A DNA stretch of 64,000 nt from Phyllobacterium sp. 21LDTY02-6 (GCF_023554255.2 NZ_JAMJWD020000001.1:682001-746000); one strand, 5' to 3'; counted from the first letter of the stretch, positions 19,255 through 29,101 are shown. Program-made: numbers and translations. Notes: generated from the sequence alone by a model not told the origin.

Positions 19255-19623
19255 ATGGCACTACAAGCATCAATGGCCTTCGCTTCGCCGGGTGGCGAGC
19301 GATCGCAACCGGCGCGTAACCGACCGATTGATCTTGTTCATCTAACGCGCGAAACATTCGGCAACAGAGCCCTCGAAACCGAGATACTGAACCTGTTTTC
19401 CCGTCAGACATGCGGCATCGTGGATCGCCTGCTCCAGGCGAATGCACAGGAGCGCGTGCGGCTTGCCCGTTCGCTCAAGGGGTCGGCGGAGGCCATCGGC
19501 GCGTTTGGAGTGGCCGAGCTGGCGGAGGCTGTGGAAAACGCGCCTGCCGATGCGAAGAATGTCAAGGCGCTGCGGCCGGCGATCGATGCGGCCCGGGATT
19601 ATATAGCAGCCATTACCCGCTAA
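19255..19623 (+). CDS. Hpt-domain-like protein lacking the phospho-accepting histidine
   Basis: A 122-residue protein with the four-helix histidine-phosphotransfer fold suggested by LARSLKGSAEAIGAFGVAELAEAVE at about 69-93. Hpt domains carry the motif His-x-Leu-Lys-Gly-(Ser/Ala); here the aligned residue is Arg (codon cgt, one transition from the His codon cat). It therefore should not accept a phosphoryl group from a histidine kinase, although the rest of the motif is intact. It may be a docking-only Hpt, or phosphorylated elsewhere. AGGAG precedes the ATG. It stands alone, divergent from the gpr-like gene. Confidence 0.78.
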   Translation: MALQASMAFASPGGERSQPARNRPIDLVHLTRETFGNRALETEILNLFSRQTCGIVDRLLQANAQERVRLARSLKGSAEAIGAFGVAELAEAVENAPADAKNVKALRPAIDAARDYIAAITR

Positions 19624-19725
19624 AAGCTGCCCGGGCATCGCGGGCCCTGCGTCAGGGAGTACAGTTGACTTGGCCGTTCAAAGCCCTATGTCAGCGGTAA
19701 ATTTCTCGACCAGGACACTTTAATA

Positions 19726-20046
19726 ATGGCGAAGATTACATTTGTCGCATTCGACGGCACACGCATCGAGGCGGAAGCAGAAAATGGCTCGACCGTCATG
19801 GAAAACGCCATCCGCCACGCGGTGCCGGGCATAGACGCCGAATGCGGGGGCGCCTGTGCCTGTGCGACCTGTCATGTCTATGTCGACGAGGAGTGGACGA
19901 GCACCACGGGCGATCCCGAGGCGATGGAAGAGGATATGCTCGACTTTGCCTATGATGTGCGCCCCAATTCCCGCCTGTCATGCCAGATACGCGTATCGGA
20001 CGAGCTCGACGGCCTGGTGGTCCACGTTCCCGAGCGGCAGTCCTGA
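19726..20046 (+). CDS. 2Fe-2S ferredoxin, adrenodoxin/FdxB type
   Basis: A 106-residue electron carrier. Cluster ligands are Cys40, Cys46, Cys49 and Cys86, giving the C-x5-C-x2-C-x36-C spacing of vertebrate-type/adrenodoxin-like ferredoxins. The acidic stretch [13 protein letters not shown] is the partner-binding helix of this group. Such ferredoxins serve cytochromes P450, iron-sulfur cluster assembly or ring hydroxylases. AGGAC lies before the ATG. The next gene on the same strand is a ferredoxin/thioredoxin-type NADP reductase, its likely electron donor, although a hairpin lies between them. Confidence 0.93.
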   Translation: MAKITFVAFDGTRIEAEAENGSTVMENAIRHAVPGIDAECGGACACATCHVYVDEEWTSTTGDPEAMEEDMLDFAYDVRPNSRLSCQIRVSDELDGLVVHVPERQS

Positions 20047-20081
20047 CACTGGCGACGCCGTCTTTCCCTTGAAAATTCCTC

Positions 20082-20117
20082 ACCGGCTGTTGAGATAATT
20101 CCTCGGCAGCCGGTTTT
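20082..20117 (+). terminator. Likely terminator after the ferredoxin gene
   Basis: ACCGGCTG (20082-20089) pairs with CAGCCGGT (20107-20114) across a 17-base loop and is followed by TTT. The stem is good but the loop is long, so read-through to the reductase gene is possible. Confidence 0.5.
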
Positions 20118-20146
20118 GACGCCAGACAACCGGTTCTCCGGCTTGA

Positions 20147-21277
<1,131 letters not shown>

Positions 21278-21295
21278 CGCCGATGCGGTCGGGAA

Positions 21296-21922
21296 TCAAT
21301 GGCTGCCGAACTCGCGAATGATGCGATAGGCCAGCAGACGCTCGAAACGGGCATCGAAATTGATGCTTTCGACCCTGTCGAAACGGACCTGCGCGGCGTC
21401 GTGCTCCTTGAGCAGCCGCGCGGTGATCTTGTCGACGTCGGCCTTCATCTTCACGCAATCGCTGCGCCAGTGCAGGGCCTTGATCCGCCGTTCCATATCG
21501 CCCGCCGCCGTATGGGCGATGGCGATATGGCTCTCCTCATGCCGTTTGATGTCGGCTGAAAGCGTATCCCAGATCAGCGCCAGATCCGTCCTTGCGGTGC
21601 GCCTTTGCTTCCAGCGGGGCAGGTAGACATTGGCATGGACGATGATATCGGCATCGACAACCCGGCAATTTTTGGCGGTCGACGCGAATTTCACCTTGCT
21701 GTCGAAGCGCATCCGCGTCATCCCGGGATGTCTGGCGCCGGTCTTGCGCAAGATCGGGCCGCGTCGCCCGAGTTCGCGGTCAAGATCGCTGGCGGTCGTC
21801 CCGTTGATCGGGAAATACTGGTATTTTCGCAGCACGGTTGCCGCATTGGCCGCGGTCAGCGTCATTGCCGAGCCAATGAGGGCAGCACAGACGGATGCAA
21901 ATATTCTGGCCCGGATACGCAT
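21296..21922 (-). CDS. Secreted DUF922 protein, predicted zinc protease-like
   Basis: A 208-residue exported protein. The ATG at 21922 has AAGGGA upstream and opens a signal peptide ending TAANA-AT; the frame continues far upstream but that part covers the neighbouring promoter and is not likely translated. The DUF922 core carries HEESH (His128-Glu129 ... His132), a metalloprotease-like HExxH motif, in RHEESHIAIAHTAA. The family is annotated as predicted secreted zinc-dependent proteases; no activity is established to my knowledge. It ends close to the reductase gene and is divergent from folP. Confidence 0.82.
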   Translation of the reverse strand: MRIRARIFASVCAALIGSAMTLTAANAATVLRKYQYFPINGTTASDLDRELGRRGPILRKTGARHPGMTRMRFDSKVKFASTAKNCRVVDADIIVHANVYLPRWKQRRTARTDLALIWDTLSADIKRHEESHIAIAHTAAGDMERRIKALHWRSDCVKMKADVDKITARLLKEHDAAQVRFDRVESINFDARFERLLAYRIIREFGSH

Positions 21923-22057
21923 TGAAAACTTCCCTTGATCATGGCCAGTCTGCCTCATCGACAGCTTAGCGTCAAAAACCTTGCCGATGAATTGACGTAG
22001 ACGCGGTTCTGTTGAAAAACGGCTTAGGCAATCAACGATGTATTGGAGGCGCGGCTG

Positions 22058-22906
22058 ATGGAACGGGAATGGCAATTGGCGCATGGTCGCTCTCTGACGC
22101 TCGGCAAACGGGCCCTGCTCATGGGCATATTGAACGTCACGCCCGATTCCTTCTCCGATGGCGGCTTGCATCTATCCATTCCGGCAGCGCTGGCTGGCGC
22201 GCGCAAGATGATCGGCGAGGGCGCTTCGATCATCGATGTCGGCGGAGAATCGACGCGGCCCGGCGCAACAAGGGTGGAACCGGCGGTCGAGCAGTCACGG
22301 GTGCTCCCGGTCATCGAGGCGCTTAGCAAGGAAACCGATATCATCATTTCCGTCGATACCTACCGGGAGGAAACCGCGCGGCTGGCCGTGGAGGCGGGCG
22401 CCCATATCGTCAATGACGTCTGGGGCGTCCAGCGCGAACCTGCCATTGCCGATCTTGCCGCCCGGACGGGGGCGGGCCTGGTGATCATGCACACGGGACG
22501 CGAGCGGGAGCGGGACCCTGACGTGATCGCCGACCAGTTCTTCTTTCTGAATCGCTCGCTCGAGATCGCCAGACTTGCCGGTGTCGCAGAGAACCAGATC
22601 GTTCTTGATCCTGGTTTCGGCTTTGCCAAGGATACGGCCGAGAACATCGCGCTGATGGATCGTTTCTCGGAATTGTCGGCCTTCGGCTTTCCGTTCCTGG
22701 CGGGCACGTCGCGCAAGCGGTTCCTTGGCGGCGTTTCGGGCGGGGAGGCCGATGAGCGCGACGTCGCCACGGCGGCATCCTCCGCAATTCTGCGTCTGGC
22801 CGGCGCCGAGATATTCCGCGTCCACGACGTTGCCATGAGCAGGAAAGCACTGGCGCTGGCCGATGCCATCCTCGAAGCCCGGAATCAAAGGGGTGGGAGG
22901 GCATGA
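22058..22906 (+). CDS. folP: Dihydropteroate synthase
   Basis: Condenses 6-hydroxymethyl-dihydropterin diphosphate with 4-aminobenzoate in folate synthesis. The 282-residue TIM barrel has MGILNVTPDSFSDGG (pterin/Mg site), DVGGESTRPGA, ISVDTYR, IVNDVWG, DPGFGFAKD and GTSRKRFLG, all family signatures in order. GGAGG 8 bases upstream sets the start at ATG 22058; the in-frame TTG at 22043 precedes that site. It overlaps folK by 4 bases (ATGA). folB, often found between folP and folK in relatives, is absent here. Confidence 0.96.
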   Translation: MEREWQLAHGRSLTLGKRALLMGILNVTPDSFSDGGLHLSIPAALAGARKMIGEGASIIDVGGESTRPGATRVEPAVEQSRVLPVIEALSKETDIIISVDTYREETARLAVEAGAHIVNDVWGVQREPAIADLAARTGAGLVIMHTGRERERDPDVIADQFFFLNRSLEIARLAGVAENQIVLDPGFGFAKDTAENIALMDRFSELSAFGFPFLAGTSRKRFLGGVSGGEADERDVATAASSAILRLAGAEIFRVHDVAMSRKALALADAILEARNQRGGRA

Positions 22907-23409
22907 ACCGCGCGTGGCTGGGCCTCGGCGGCAATCTCGGCGATCCGATCAAGGCCATGAGCAAGGTCCTGCGCAGCCTCGATGGACGCGACGATACGAC
23001 GGTGAGGGCGGTGTCGCCGGTTTATATGACGCCGCCATGGGGCAAGACGGACCAGCCGGCTTTCAAGAATGCCTGCGCCGAAATTGCGACGACACTCTCT
23101 CCGCAGCAATTGTTGCGTGTGGGCCTCGATATCGAACTCGAATTGAAACGGGAGCGGCTCGAACGCTGGGGGCCACGTGTCATCGACGTGGATATATTGG
23201 TCTATGAAGGAATCGGCGTTCTCGAAGAGCCGGAACTGACGCTGCCGCATCCGAGGATGACGGAACGCGCATTCGTGCTGGTTCCTCTTGCCGACATAGC
23301 GCCGGATCTGGTCGTCGGGGGTCTTTCCATCGCCGAATGGGCATCCCGTTCGGATGCTTCCGGCATAGAGAGGATCACGCCGGGCGACGAATGGTGGCAG
23401 TCAGGCTGA
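22903..23409 (+). CDS. folK: 2-amino-4-hydroxy-6-hydroxymethyldihydropteridine diphosphokinase
   Basis: HPPK makes the diphosphate substrate used by FolP. The 168-residue protein has WLGLGGNLGDP at the start, PPWGKTDQPAFKNACAEI, RLERWGPRVIDVDIL (the D-x-D magnesium site) and LPHPRMTERAFVLVPLAD. It is translationally coupled to folP by an ATGA overlap. The C-terminal extension after about residue 150 is poorly conserved. A short hairpin (23406-23425) covers the stop codon. Confidence 0.95.
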   Translation: MNRAWLGLGGNLGDPIKAMSKVLRSLDGRDDTTVRAVSPVYMTPPWGKTDQPAFKNACAEIATTLSPQQLLRVGLDIELELKRERLERWGPRVIDVDILVYEGIGVLEEPELTLPHPRMTERAFVLVPLADIAPDLVVGGLSIAEWASRSDASGIERITPGDEWWQSG

Positions 23410-23425
23410 TCCTGGTCGGGATCAG
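23406..23425 (+). terminator. Short hairpin at the folK stop codon
   Basis: CTGATCC (23406-23412) pairs with GGATCAG (23419-23425), followed by TTCTT. It lies in the 12-base gap between convergent folK and the secreted-protein gene, spanning the folK stop codon; probably a weak terminator. Confidence 0.35.
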
Positions 23426-23958
23426 TTCTTGGCGATGCTGCCGACAGCGGTCTCATCGACGCGCTTCAGCGACATGCCGACGACCGGAATCATCTGGTCC
23501 TCGAGACGTACGGATATCGTGACGTTGAGGCTGTTGTCGCCGGTCATTTTCGCCTGCATCGCACCGCTCAGCTGCTTGCGGCTGATGGCGAGCACGACGC
23601 GATTTCCCGAAACATTGCCGCCGGTGATGTCGAGACCCTTGCCGGCGGAGCCATCAAGGAAGCTGCCCTTGTAGCTGTTTCCGGTGCGCACGACCGTTGC
23701 TTTCATCGGCTGATTGAAGATGCCGACGCGGCAGTTTCCATCGAGGGTCATGCCTGTTGCTGCTGTTGGTGTCGAACCGTCCAGCGTGCAGGTGAATTTC
23801 GTGCCCTTGTACTTGCCGGCGACAATTTCGCCGGGCCCCACCCATTGGCCTTCGATGGTCTGGAAGAATTCCGCGTCCTTGTCCTTGGCATGGGCCGTCA
23901 TTGCCATAAGCGAGCAGGCAAACAGGGAGAGGGCGGCGGCTGCAACGCTTGTTTTCAT
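23422..23958 (-). CDS. Conserved secreted protein of unknown function
   Basis: I do not recognise a family with a known role. The 178-residue protein starts with a clear Sec signal peptide (hydrophobic stretch, MTAHA-KD cleavage site at about 24). The mature part is rich in Gly, Thr and Ser with alternating hydrophobic strands (GKYKGTKFTCTLDG, CRVGIFNQPMKATVVR, LNVTISVRLED) and two cysteines that could pair, suggesting a small beta-barrel or lipocalin-like periplasmic protein (inference). It lies downstream of ycjF on the same strand after 164 bases, so it may have its own promoter. Confidence 0.7.
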   Translation of the reverse strand: MKTSVAAAALSLFACSLMAMTAHAKDKDAEFFQTIEGQWVGPGEIVAGKYKGTKFTCTLDGSTPTAATGMTLDGNCRVGIFNQPMKATVVRTGNSYKGSFLDGSAGKGLDITGGNVSGNRVVLAISRKQLSGAMQAKMTGDNSLNVTISVRLEDQMIPVVGMSLKRVDETAVGSIAKN

Positions 23959-24122
23959 TGAACGGACTCAACACAAATCATTGGAATGGATCGTTGGGCC
24001 AATCATCGTCCGGAATGGTTAATGGTTGGTTGCCACGGTTACGGCAAAGCGTGTTTATTCAAGCGGCGGCACCTTTTGTCAATGGCAGAACCAGGCCGGA
24101 GGCGGCGATTGGCAGCCAGCTA

Positions 24123-25193
24123 TCAGGGTTTCTTGACGCCGCCGATGCGGGCGAGATCGCCGATGAAATCGCCGATCGTGGGGCGCTTCTCCGATTGGAA
24201 GGGGAAGGGCCTGACCAGATCCATGGCCGATATACCGATGCGGGCCGTCATCAAGCCATTGATGACGCCTTCGCCAAGACGGGCGGAGAGGCGGGCGGCG
24301 ATGCCATGGCCGACGAGCTGTTGAACGATACTGTCTCCCATCGCGACCGTGCCGGTCACGGCGAGATGGGCGATTACATTGCGCGCCAGCCGCAGGAAGC
24401 CAAGCGTACCCGGCCTTCCGCCGTAGAGTTCCGACAGGCGACGGATCAGCCTTGCCGATTCGAAGACGACATAGCCCACATCGACCAATGCACGCGGACT
24501 GACGGCCGTCACGATCGATACCCGCTTGGCGGCCGCCAGGATCAGTTCCCGCGCCTGGCGATCGAGCGGACGCAACAGCTCGGCCTCGCTCAACCTTATG
24601 AGGTCGCGCCCGTCGATCACGTCATCGCGCAACTCATGCAGCATGGCGCGGCCCTTGGCGGTGGCGGGCAGCGTCTCGGCGATGCCGACGAGTTTGGCCA
24701 CGGCGGCCTTGGCCTGGCGCACGTCATTGTCGCTGGCCGCCCGCGCGGCTTCGACGCGCAATTCCTGCACCGTCGCCAGCCGCAGCAGCGCCAGCGCCTC
24801 CCGGGCAAGGAAGGCAAAGAGCGCGAGAGCGCCAACGACCGTTGCCGCCAGTGCGACCCAGCCGAGCCATGGCGCGCGTTCGAACAGCGTCCGGATCAGA
24901 TTGTCGGCCCACAAGCCCACACCAAACGACACCAATATGCCGAGCGCGCCGGTGAAGACCGCCGCAAAGGAGAGACGCCTGCGCCTCGGAAGCGCCGGCG
25001 GCGGCGTCAAGGCATCGAGTTCGTTCGCGGCGGCGGGGTCGAGATCGAAGATGTCGACCGCAGATGGCGTTACGACAGCGAGATCCTTTATCGCAGTCGG
25101 TCGGCGCGGCGCGGAAGGCTCGCTGGTGGCTGGGGCCTCCTCATTCGGGGAACTGTCGACGCGGAACGATGCCGGCTTGCGCTTGTCGGTCAT
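24123..25193 (-). CDS. ycjF: YcjF/DUF697 membrane protein (TIGR01620 family)
   Basis: A 356-residue inner-membrane protein. Residues 1-70 are a disordered Pro/Ala-rich region. Two membrane helices follow at about 75-97 and 110-132. The long cytoplasmic part includes helical segments such as VVFESARLIRRLSELYGGRPGTLGFLRLARNVIAHLAVTG, shared by the DUF697 family. Its ATG overlaps the ycjX stop (ATGA), so it is translated with the GTPase-like YcjX. In enterobacteria this pair belongs to envelope-stress regulons; its biochemical role is unknown. Confidence 0.88.
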   Translation of the reverse strand: MTDKRKPASFRVDSSPNEEAPATSEPSAPRRPTAIKDLAVVTPSAVDIFDLDPAAANELDALTPPPALPRRRRLSFAAVFTGALGILVSFGVGLWADNLIRTLFERAPWLGWVALAATVVGALALFAFLAREALALLRLATVQELRVEAARAASDNDVRQAKAAVAKLVGIAETLPATAKGRAMLHELRDDVIDGRDLIRLSEAELLRPLDRQARELILAAAKRVSIVTAVSPRALVDVGYVVFESARLIRRLSELYGGRPGTLGFLRLARNVIAHLAVTGTVAMGDSIVQQLVGHGIAARLSARLGEGVINGLMTARIGISAMDLVRPFPFQSEKRPTIGDFIGDLARIGGVKKP

Positions 25194-26692
25194 GCGAGGC
25201 GATCTCCGATGAGGAACTCGATTGCCCGGTCCAGCCTGATATGCGGCAGGGAGAGCGTATAGCCTTCCGCGGTCCGCTCGAGTTTCGGCGGGCGAAAACG
25301 CACGAACCTGACCATGGCATCTTCGGCGACAGGGCCTTCGAAAAGCGAATCAGGATCCTTGGGTAAGTCTCCGGGAAATATAGCGGTTTCCGTCTTTCCG
25401 TCGAACTCTTCATCGCCGATCGTCTCGCCCTCGATGGGCGTACCGACGATGACCGGAAGAACGTCCTTTCCTTGCGTGACGGTTGCTTCCCTGGTCGTCC
25501 GGACAGCTGCCATGGCAAGGACATCCACCTGCGCGCCCGAGAAATCGGCGCGGGAGATTGCCCGGTCGACCAGACGGCGCACGATCGCCTGCAGCCGGTC
25601 GTGGCTTTCATGATGCAGTTGATCGGCCTTCGTCGCCGCCACCAATATCCGGCTGATGCGGCGTTGGACCAGACCAGTCAGGAAGTTGGTCACGCCGGGA
25701 CGGAAACACGACAATATCTCCGTCAGCGCCCGCTCCAGATCGGCGACGGCGGCGGGACCCGCATTGATTGCCTGCATCGTATCGACAAGGACGATCTGTC
25801 GGTCGAGACGCGCAATATGTTCGCGAAAGAATGGCTTGACGACGTGGGTCTTGTAGGCCTCGTAACGCCGTTCCATCATCGCGGCCAGCGATCCCGGCTT
25901 GGTGCGGCCATCGCCAAGGGACGGCAAGGGCGCAAAGGTCAGGGCAGGCGAACCATCCAGGTCGCCGGGCATGAGAAAGCGGCCGGGTGGCAGGGTCGAC
26001 AGCGCGCGTTCGTCCGCCTTGCCGGCGCGAAGATAATCGGTAAAGGCCTTGGCCAGCCCTTGCGCCGTCATCTCGTTGGCGTCGCCAGCCGGATCAACGG
26101 CGCCCGCGGCGGCAAGCCATGCCGCGGCAAGGTCCTTGCGGCTCTCCAATTGCGCCAGTTCGAACGAATCCCGCGAGAACTCGGCATAGGACTTGTTCAA
26201 AAGCGGCAGATCCAGCAGCCATTCGCCAGGATAATCGACGATATCGACCGAGAGCTTGCCGCCGGAAAACATGCGGTTCCACATCGAGGCGGACTCATAT
26301 TCGATCGTCAGCCGCAATTCGGAGATGGCGCGGGTCGAATCCGGCCAGATTCGCTCGTCGAGCAGTGCGTTCAGATGGTCTTCATATTGAAACCGCGGAA
26401 CCGCATCATCGGGTTGCTGCTCGAGATAGGCTCGGGCGATACGTCCGGACTTCTGCGCCTGGAACAGCGGCAGCCGGCCGCCATGGAGCAGATTATGGAC
26501 AAGTGCGGTGATGAACACGGTCTTGCCGGCGCGCGAAAGCCCGGTAACGCCGAGCCGCAGGGAAGGAGAAACCAGTGAAGCCGTACGGTCCGACAAAGTG
26601 TCCAGAGCAATCTTTGCTTCGTCGGTCAGTGTGGTCAGCGTTCCCAAATTTATATCCTGTGGCGGCGTTTGAGAGGTTGATGCCTCGCCCAT
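25190..26692 (-). CDS. ycjX: YcjX family P-loop (GTPase-like) protein
   Basis: A 500-residue P-loop NTPase of the DUF463 family, with Walker A GLSRAGKTVF and the family blocks DIVDYPGEWLLDLPLL (DxPG switch), ILVAATKADQLHHES (NKxD-like) and GTPIEGETIGDEEF. It is probably cytoplasmic and membrane-associated with YcjF, whose start codon it overlaps. I place the start at ATG 26692 (MGEASTS), since the frame-open codon at 26701 adds only three residues; no strong ribosome site is visible. sixA lies upstream on the same strand, 36 bases away. Confidence 0.9.
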   Translation of the reverse strand: MGEASTSQTPPQDINLGTLTTLTDEAKIALDTLSDRTASLVSPSLRLGVTGLSRAGKTVFITALVHNLLHGGRLPLFQAQKSGRIARAYLEQQPDDAVPRFQYEDHLNALLDERIWPDSTRAISELRLTIEYESASMWNRMFSGGKLSVDIVDYPGEWLLDLPLLNKSYAEFSRDSFELAQLESRKDLAAAWLAAAGAVDPAGDANEMTAQGLAKAFTDYLRAGKADERALSTLPPGRFLMPGDLDGSPALTFAPLPSLGDGRTKPGSLAAMMERRYEAYKTHVVKPFFREHIARLDRQIVLVDTMQAINAGPAAVADLERALTEILSCFRPGVTNFLTGLVQRRISRILVAATKADQLHHESHDRLQAIVRRLVDRAISRADFSGAQVDVLAMAAVRTTREATVTQGKDVLPVIVGTPIEGETIGDEEFDGKTETAIFPGDLPKDPDSLFEGPVAEDAMVRFVRFRPPKLERTAEGYTLSLPHIRLDRAIEFLIGDRLA

Positions 26693-26728
26693 ATGGGGCA
26701 CCGGCCCGCTAAAGACAAGAATTCACGC

Positions 26729-27244
26729 TCATAAGTGCTCGGATGGCGACAGGAACTCCCGCAATATGCCGTGGCCGGGACGGACATCCTGCAAGGGCGC
26801 GTCGAACTCGATCACGGCAAGCCCGGCGGTGGGAAATCCCGGCACGAAACTTGGATGGGTAGGCGGATCGCCGCGCCCGGCCAGCGCGGTCGCCATTTCC
26901 TCCATCATGGGATTGTGTCCCACAAGCATTACCGATTGGGCCTGGTCGAATTCGAGGCCGGTCATGCGGACGGCGAGGAGATAGGCGTCCGGGCCGCCCG
27001 AATAGAGTTTTTCCGCCTCCTGATGCGCCAGGCGCGGCGTGATATCGACATGTTCGAGCGTCTGGCGGGCGCGGATTGCCGGCGAACACAGGATGACGTC
27101 GGGAATGAGCTCCATTCGCCGCATCGTCTCGCCCAGCATTCGCGCTGCGTCGATGCCGTCCTTGTCGAGCGTTCGATCGAAATCCTTTTGGCCGGTGGTC
27201 GGCCAGACAGCTTTTGCATGCCGCAACAGGAAGACTCTACTCAT
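26729..27244 (-). CDS. SixA-type phosphohistidine phosphatase
   Basis: A 171-residue histidine phosphatase superfamily protein. The catalytic LRHAKA (His9) is at the N-terminus, with CSPAIRARQTLEH and MLVGHNPMMEEMA providing the second arginine and histidine. SixA removes phosphate from histidine in phosphotransfer proteins, in E. coli from ArcB and the nitrogen PTS. GGAGGGGG before the ATG at 27244 fixes the start; codons further upstream lie in the leader. It probably heads an operon with ycjX-ycjF. The likely substrate here is NPr of the nitrogen PTS or an Hpt (inference). Confidence 0.85.
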   Translation of the reverse strand: MSRVFLLRHAKAVWPTTGQKDFDRTLDKDGIDAARMLGETMRRMELIPDVILCSPAIRARQTLEHVDITPRLAHQEAEKLYSGGPDAYLLAVRMTGLEFDQAQSVMLVGHNPMMEEMATALAGRGDPPTHPSFVPGFPTAGLAVIEFDAPLQDVRPGHGILREFLSPSEHL

Positions 27245-27599
27245 TGGCACCCCCCTCCGGATGAGCGTTGCACGCTTTTCACGCAGAGGCAATTGCCTGC
27301 TTTGCGCGCCGGGAAACAGCCCGGCCGATCAAAAAAATGTGCACAACCATACTGCGAAATTAATATGCTCCGTGCATCCATTGCGAGCATCGCCTGGTCT
27401 GCTGCGCATGCCCACGCCACTAAAAATGATCAATTTGGTCCGATTTCGGCCGCTGCAACGATAATTTTACGGAACTTTGCTGATATTTTGAGCGTATTCG
27501 TAGGGAGATGTGGCCGACCTCTTATGCTTTTGTAGTTGTGTGCCAATCTGACACGACATATATAGGCCTCCTCGCGTCTCATAGGTGCAGGGTGATTCA
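27245..27599. other. Divergent intergenic region between sixA and dksA
   Basis: About 355 bases, AT-rich on the dksA side, holding the promoters of both flanking genes. No plausible short protein or structured RNA was found. The best promoter candidate for dksA is given separately. Confidence 0.5.
27536..27564 (+). promoter_or_regulatory. Candidate sigma-70 promoter of dksA
   Basis: TTGTGT (27536-27541) and TATATA (27559-27564) are separated by 17 bases and lie 36 bases before the dksA start, matching the housekeeping promoter pattern with modest -35 quality. Confidence 0.4.
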
Positions 27600-28019
27600 A
27601 TGATGAATAAGCTTATCGATCTTGACTACAAGCCCACGGATGACGAGCCCTTCATGAGTGATCGGCAAAAATCCTACTTTCGTGAAAAACTGATCAACTG
27701 GAAAAACGATATCCTGCGGGAGGCGCGCGAAACGCTTGAGATCTTGCAGCAGGAAAATGCAAATCTACCGGACATCGCTGACCGTGCTTCCTCGGAAACA
27801 GACCGAGCGATCGAATTGCGTGCGCGTGACCGTCAGCGCAAGCTGATTTCGAAGATCGACGCGGCACTGCAACGGATCGACGACGGGACCTACGGGTTCT
27901 GCGAAGAGACCGGTGATCCCATCAGCCTGAAGCGGCTGGATGCCCGGCCGATCGCCACCTTGTCGATCGAGGCGCAGGAGCGCCACGAACGGCGCGAAAA
28001 GGTCTATCGCGACGACTGA
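27600..28019 (+). CDS. dksA: RNA polymerase-binding transcription factor DksA
   Basis: Secondary-channel factor that works with (p)ppGpp to retune transcription. The 139-residue protein has the coiled-coil segment (DILREARETLEILQQE ... DRQRKLISKIDAALQRID) with acidic tip and the C-terminal globular part GTYGFCEETGDPISLKRLDARP. Only one cysteine of the zinc-finger set of E. coli DksA remains, as in other alphaproteobacterial DksA proteins, so it is a zinc-free-type DksA. The start is ATG 27600 or the following ATG 27603. A strong bidirectional terminator follows immediately. Confidence 0.94.
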   Translation: MMNKLIDLDYKPTDDEPFMSDRQKSYFREKLINWKNDILREARETLEILQQENANLPDIADRASSETDRAIELRARDRQRKLISKIDAALQRIDDGTYGFCEETGDPISLKRLDARPIATLSIEAQERHERREKVYRDD

Positions 28020-28024
28020 TACAG

Positions 28025-28052
28025 AAAAAAGCCCGGTTCGCCGGGCTTTTTT
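28025..28052. terminator. Bidirectional intrinsic terminator after dksA
   Basis: A perfect 12-bp stem AAAAAAGCCCGG/CCGGGCTTTTTT with a stable TTCG tetraloop, placed between convergent dksA (stop 28019) and the FliO-like gene (stop 28079). It serves both strands. Confidence 0.93.
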
Positions 28053-28078
28053 TATGACCGCTGCATCGGACTGGAGGC

Positions 28079-29101
28079 TCAGCGCCTTTCGTCGCGCGAA
28101 AGTTCGCCAAGCAGACGCTCCATTTCGTCTTCGATTTCATCCGTTTTCTTCGGCGCCTCGTCCTTGCCTGGAGCGATGTGGAGCTCGCCATCCGAGTCGC
28201 TGTCGAACTGGTCGTCGAAATCGACCTCGCCAAGATTGACCCTGTCCTCGTCCTTGGCAGGCGTCACCGCATCAAGGGACGAGCCTTGCACAGGCTCGGC
28301 GGGCGGGCTGTCGCGCAGGCTGAACGGAAAGGCGGCGGCCGTCGTCGGCCTCGGCTCGCTGATCGGCTCGATCCTTGGCCGCGGCGGCATTGCCGGGGAC
28401 TGCGGACGCGGTTCGCCCGTGAAGGAAGGGGCTGGAGTGCTGCTTTTCTCCCATCCGGTTCCGGTATCGCGCGCCGCTATGCTTGGCATGGGCGCTGCTG
28501 CTTCCGCAATCGGCGCTGGCGTATTGACGCGCGGGGCAGCGGACGGCGTCACTGGTGCCGATGGAACCGGCGATATCGGAATGCGGGGCGCATCCTCTTC
28601 GCCTGCCTCCGGTGCGGACGAGGCTGGCGGAGATACCGGCTGGGATTGCCTCGGCTGGGGCGCAGGCCGTCTTGCCGCTTCGACAGGCGCTGCCTGTGGC
28701 GCTTGGCGCTGCGGCGTTTCCGCCGGCTTGGGCTCAGGTTTGAGATCGGGTTCGGGCGCCGCAATTGGCGCCGTTGCCACCGGCTCACTGCGCGGCGCCT
28801 TGGCGAACTGCCTTATGTTTTGCTCGACGATCACGTCGGTAGGGCCGCCGATCAGGATGAGATGCTCCACATCGTCACGGCGAACGAGCACCAGACGACG
28901 TCGATTGTCGACCGCGGCTGCATCGGTGACGGAAAGCCTGACCTGCCGGTTTCGGCCGCCGGCAACGAAGGTTCCGCCCGTTAACCGGCGCAATATGCCG
29001 AAGACGAGAAGGAGCAGGACGATGACCAGGGCGAACAATAGGACGAAGCCCACGATAGGCGCGGCTCGATCACCGACGATAGTTGCAAGCCAGGCATTCA
29101 T
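28079..29101 (-). CDS. FliO-like membrane protein with long disordered tail
   Basis: A 340-residue protein. Residues 1-115 contain one membrane helix (about 15-37) and a small conserved domain with RLSVTDAAAVDNRRRLVLVRRDDVEHLILIGG, the FliO/MopB-like signature. The rest (about 115-300) is a Pro/Ala/Glu-rich disordered region, ending in a short acidic C-terminus (DEIEDEMERLLGEL). Such standalone FliO-domain proteins occur beside cckA/dksA in relatives, outside the flagellar cluster, so a flagellar role is not assured. GGAGA precedes the ATG. It is divergent from cckA. Confidence 0.75.
   Translation of the reverse strand: MNAWLATIVGDRAAPIVGFVLLFALVIVLLLLVFGILRRLTGGTFVAGGRNRQVRLSVTDAAAVDNRRRLVLVRRDDVEHLILIGGPTDVIVEQNIRQFAKAPRSEPVATAPIAAPEPDLKPEPKPAETPQRQAPQAAPVEAARRPAPQPRQSQPVSPPASSAPEAGEEDAPRIPISPVPSAPVTPSAAPRVNTPAPIAEAAAPMPSIAARDTGTGWEKSSTPAPSFTGEPRPQSPAMPPRPRIEPISEPRPTTAAAFPFSLRDSPPAEPVQGSSLDAVTPAKDEDRVNLGEVDFDDQFDSDSDGELHIAPGKDEAPKKTDEIEDEMERLLGELSRDERR

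Noticed and set aside
19255-19623. Hpt-like gene as a pseudogene
   Set aside because: The frame is intact, has a good ribosome site and a single substituted key residue; it is called a CDS with altered function instead.
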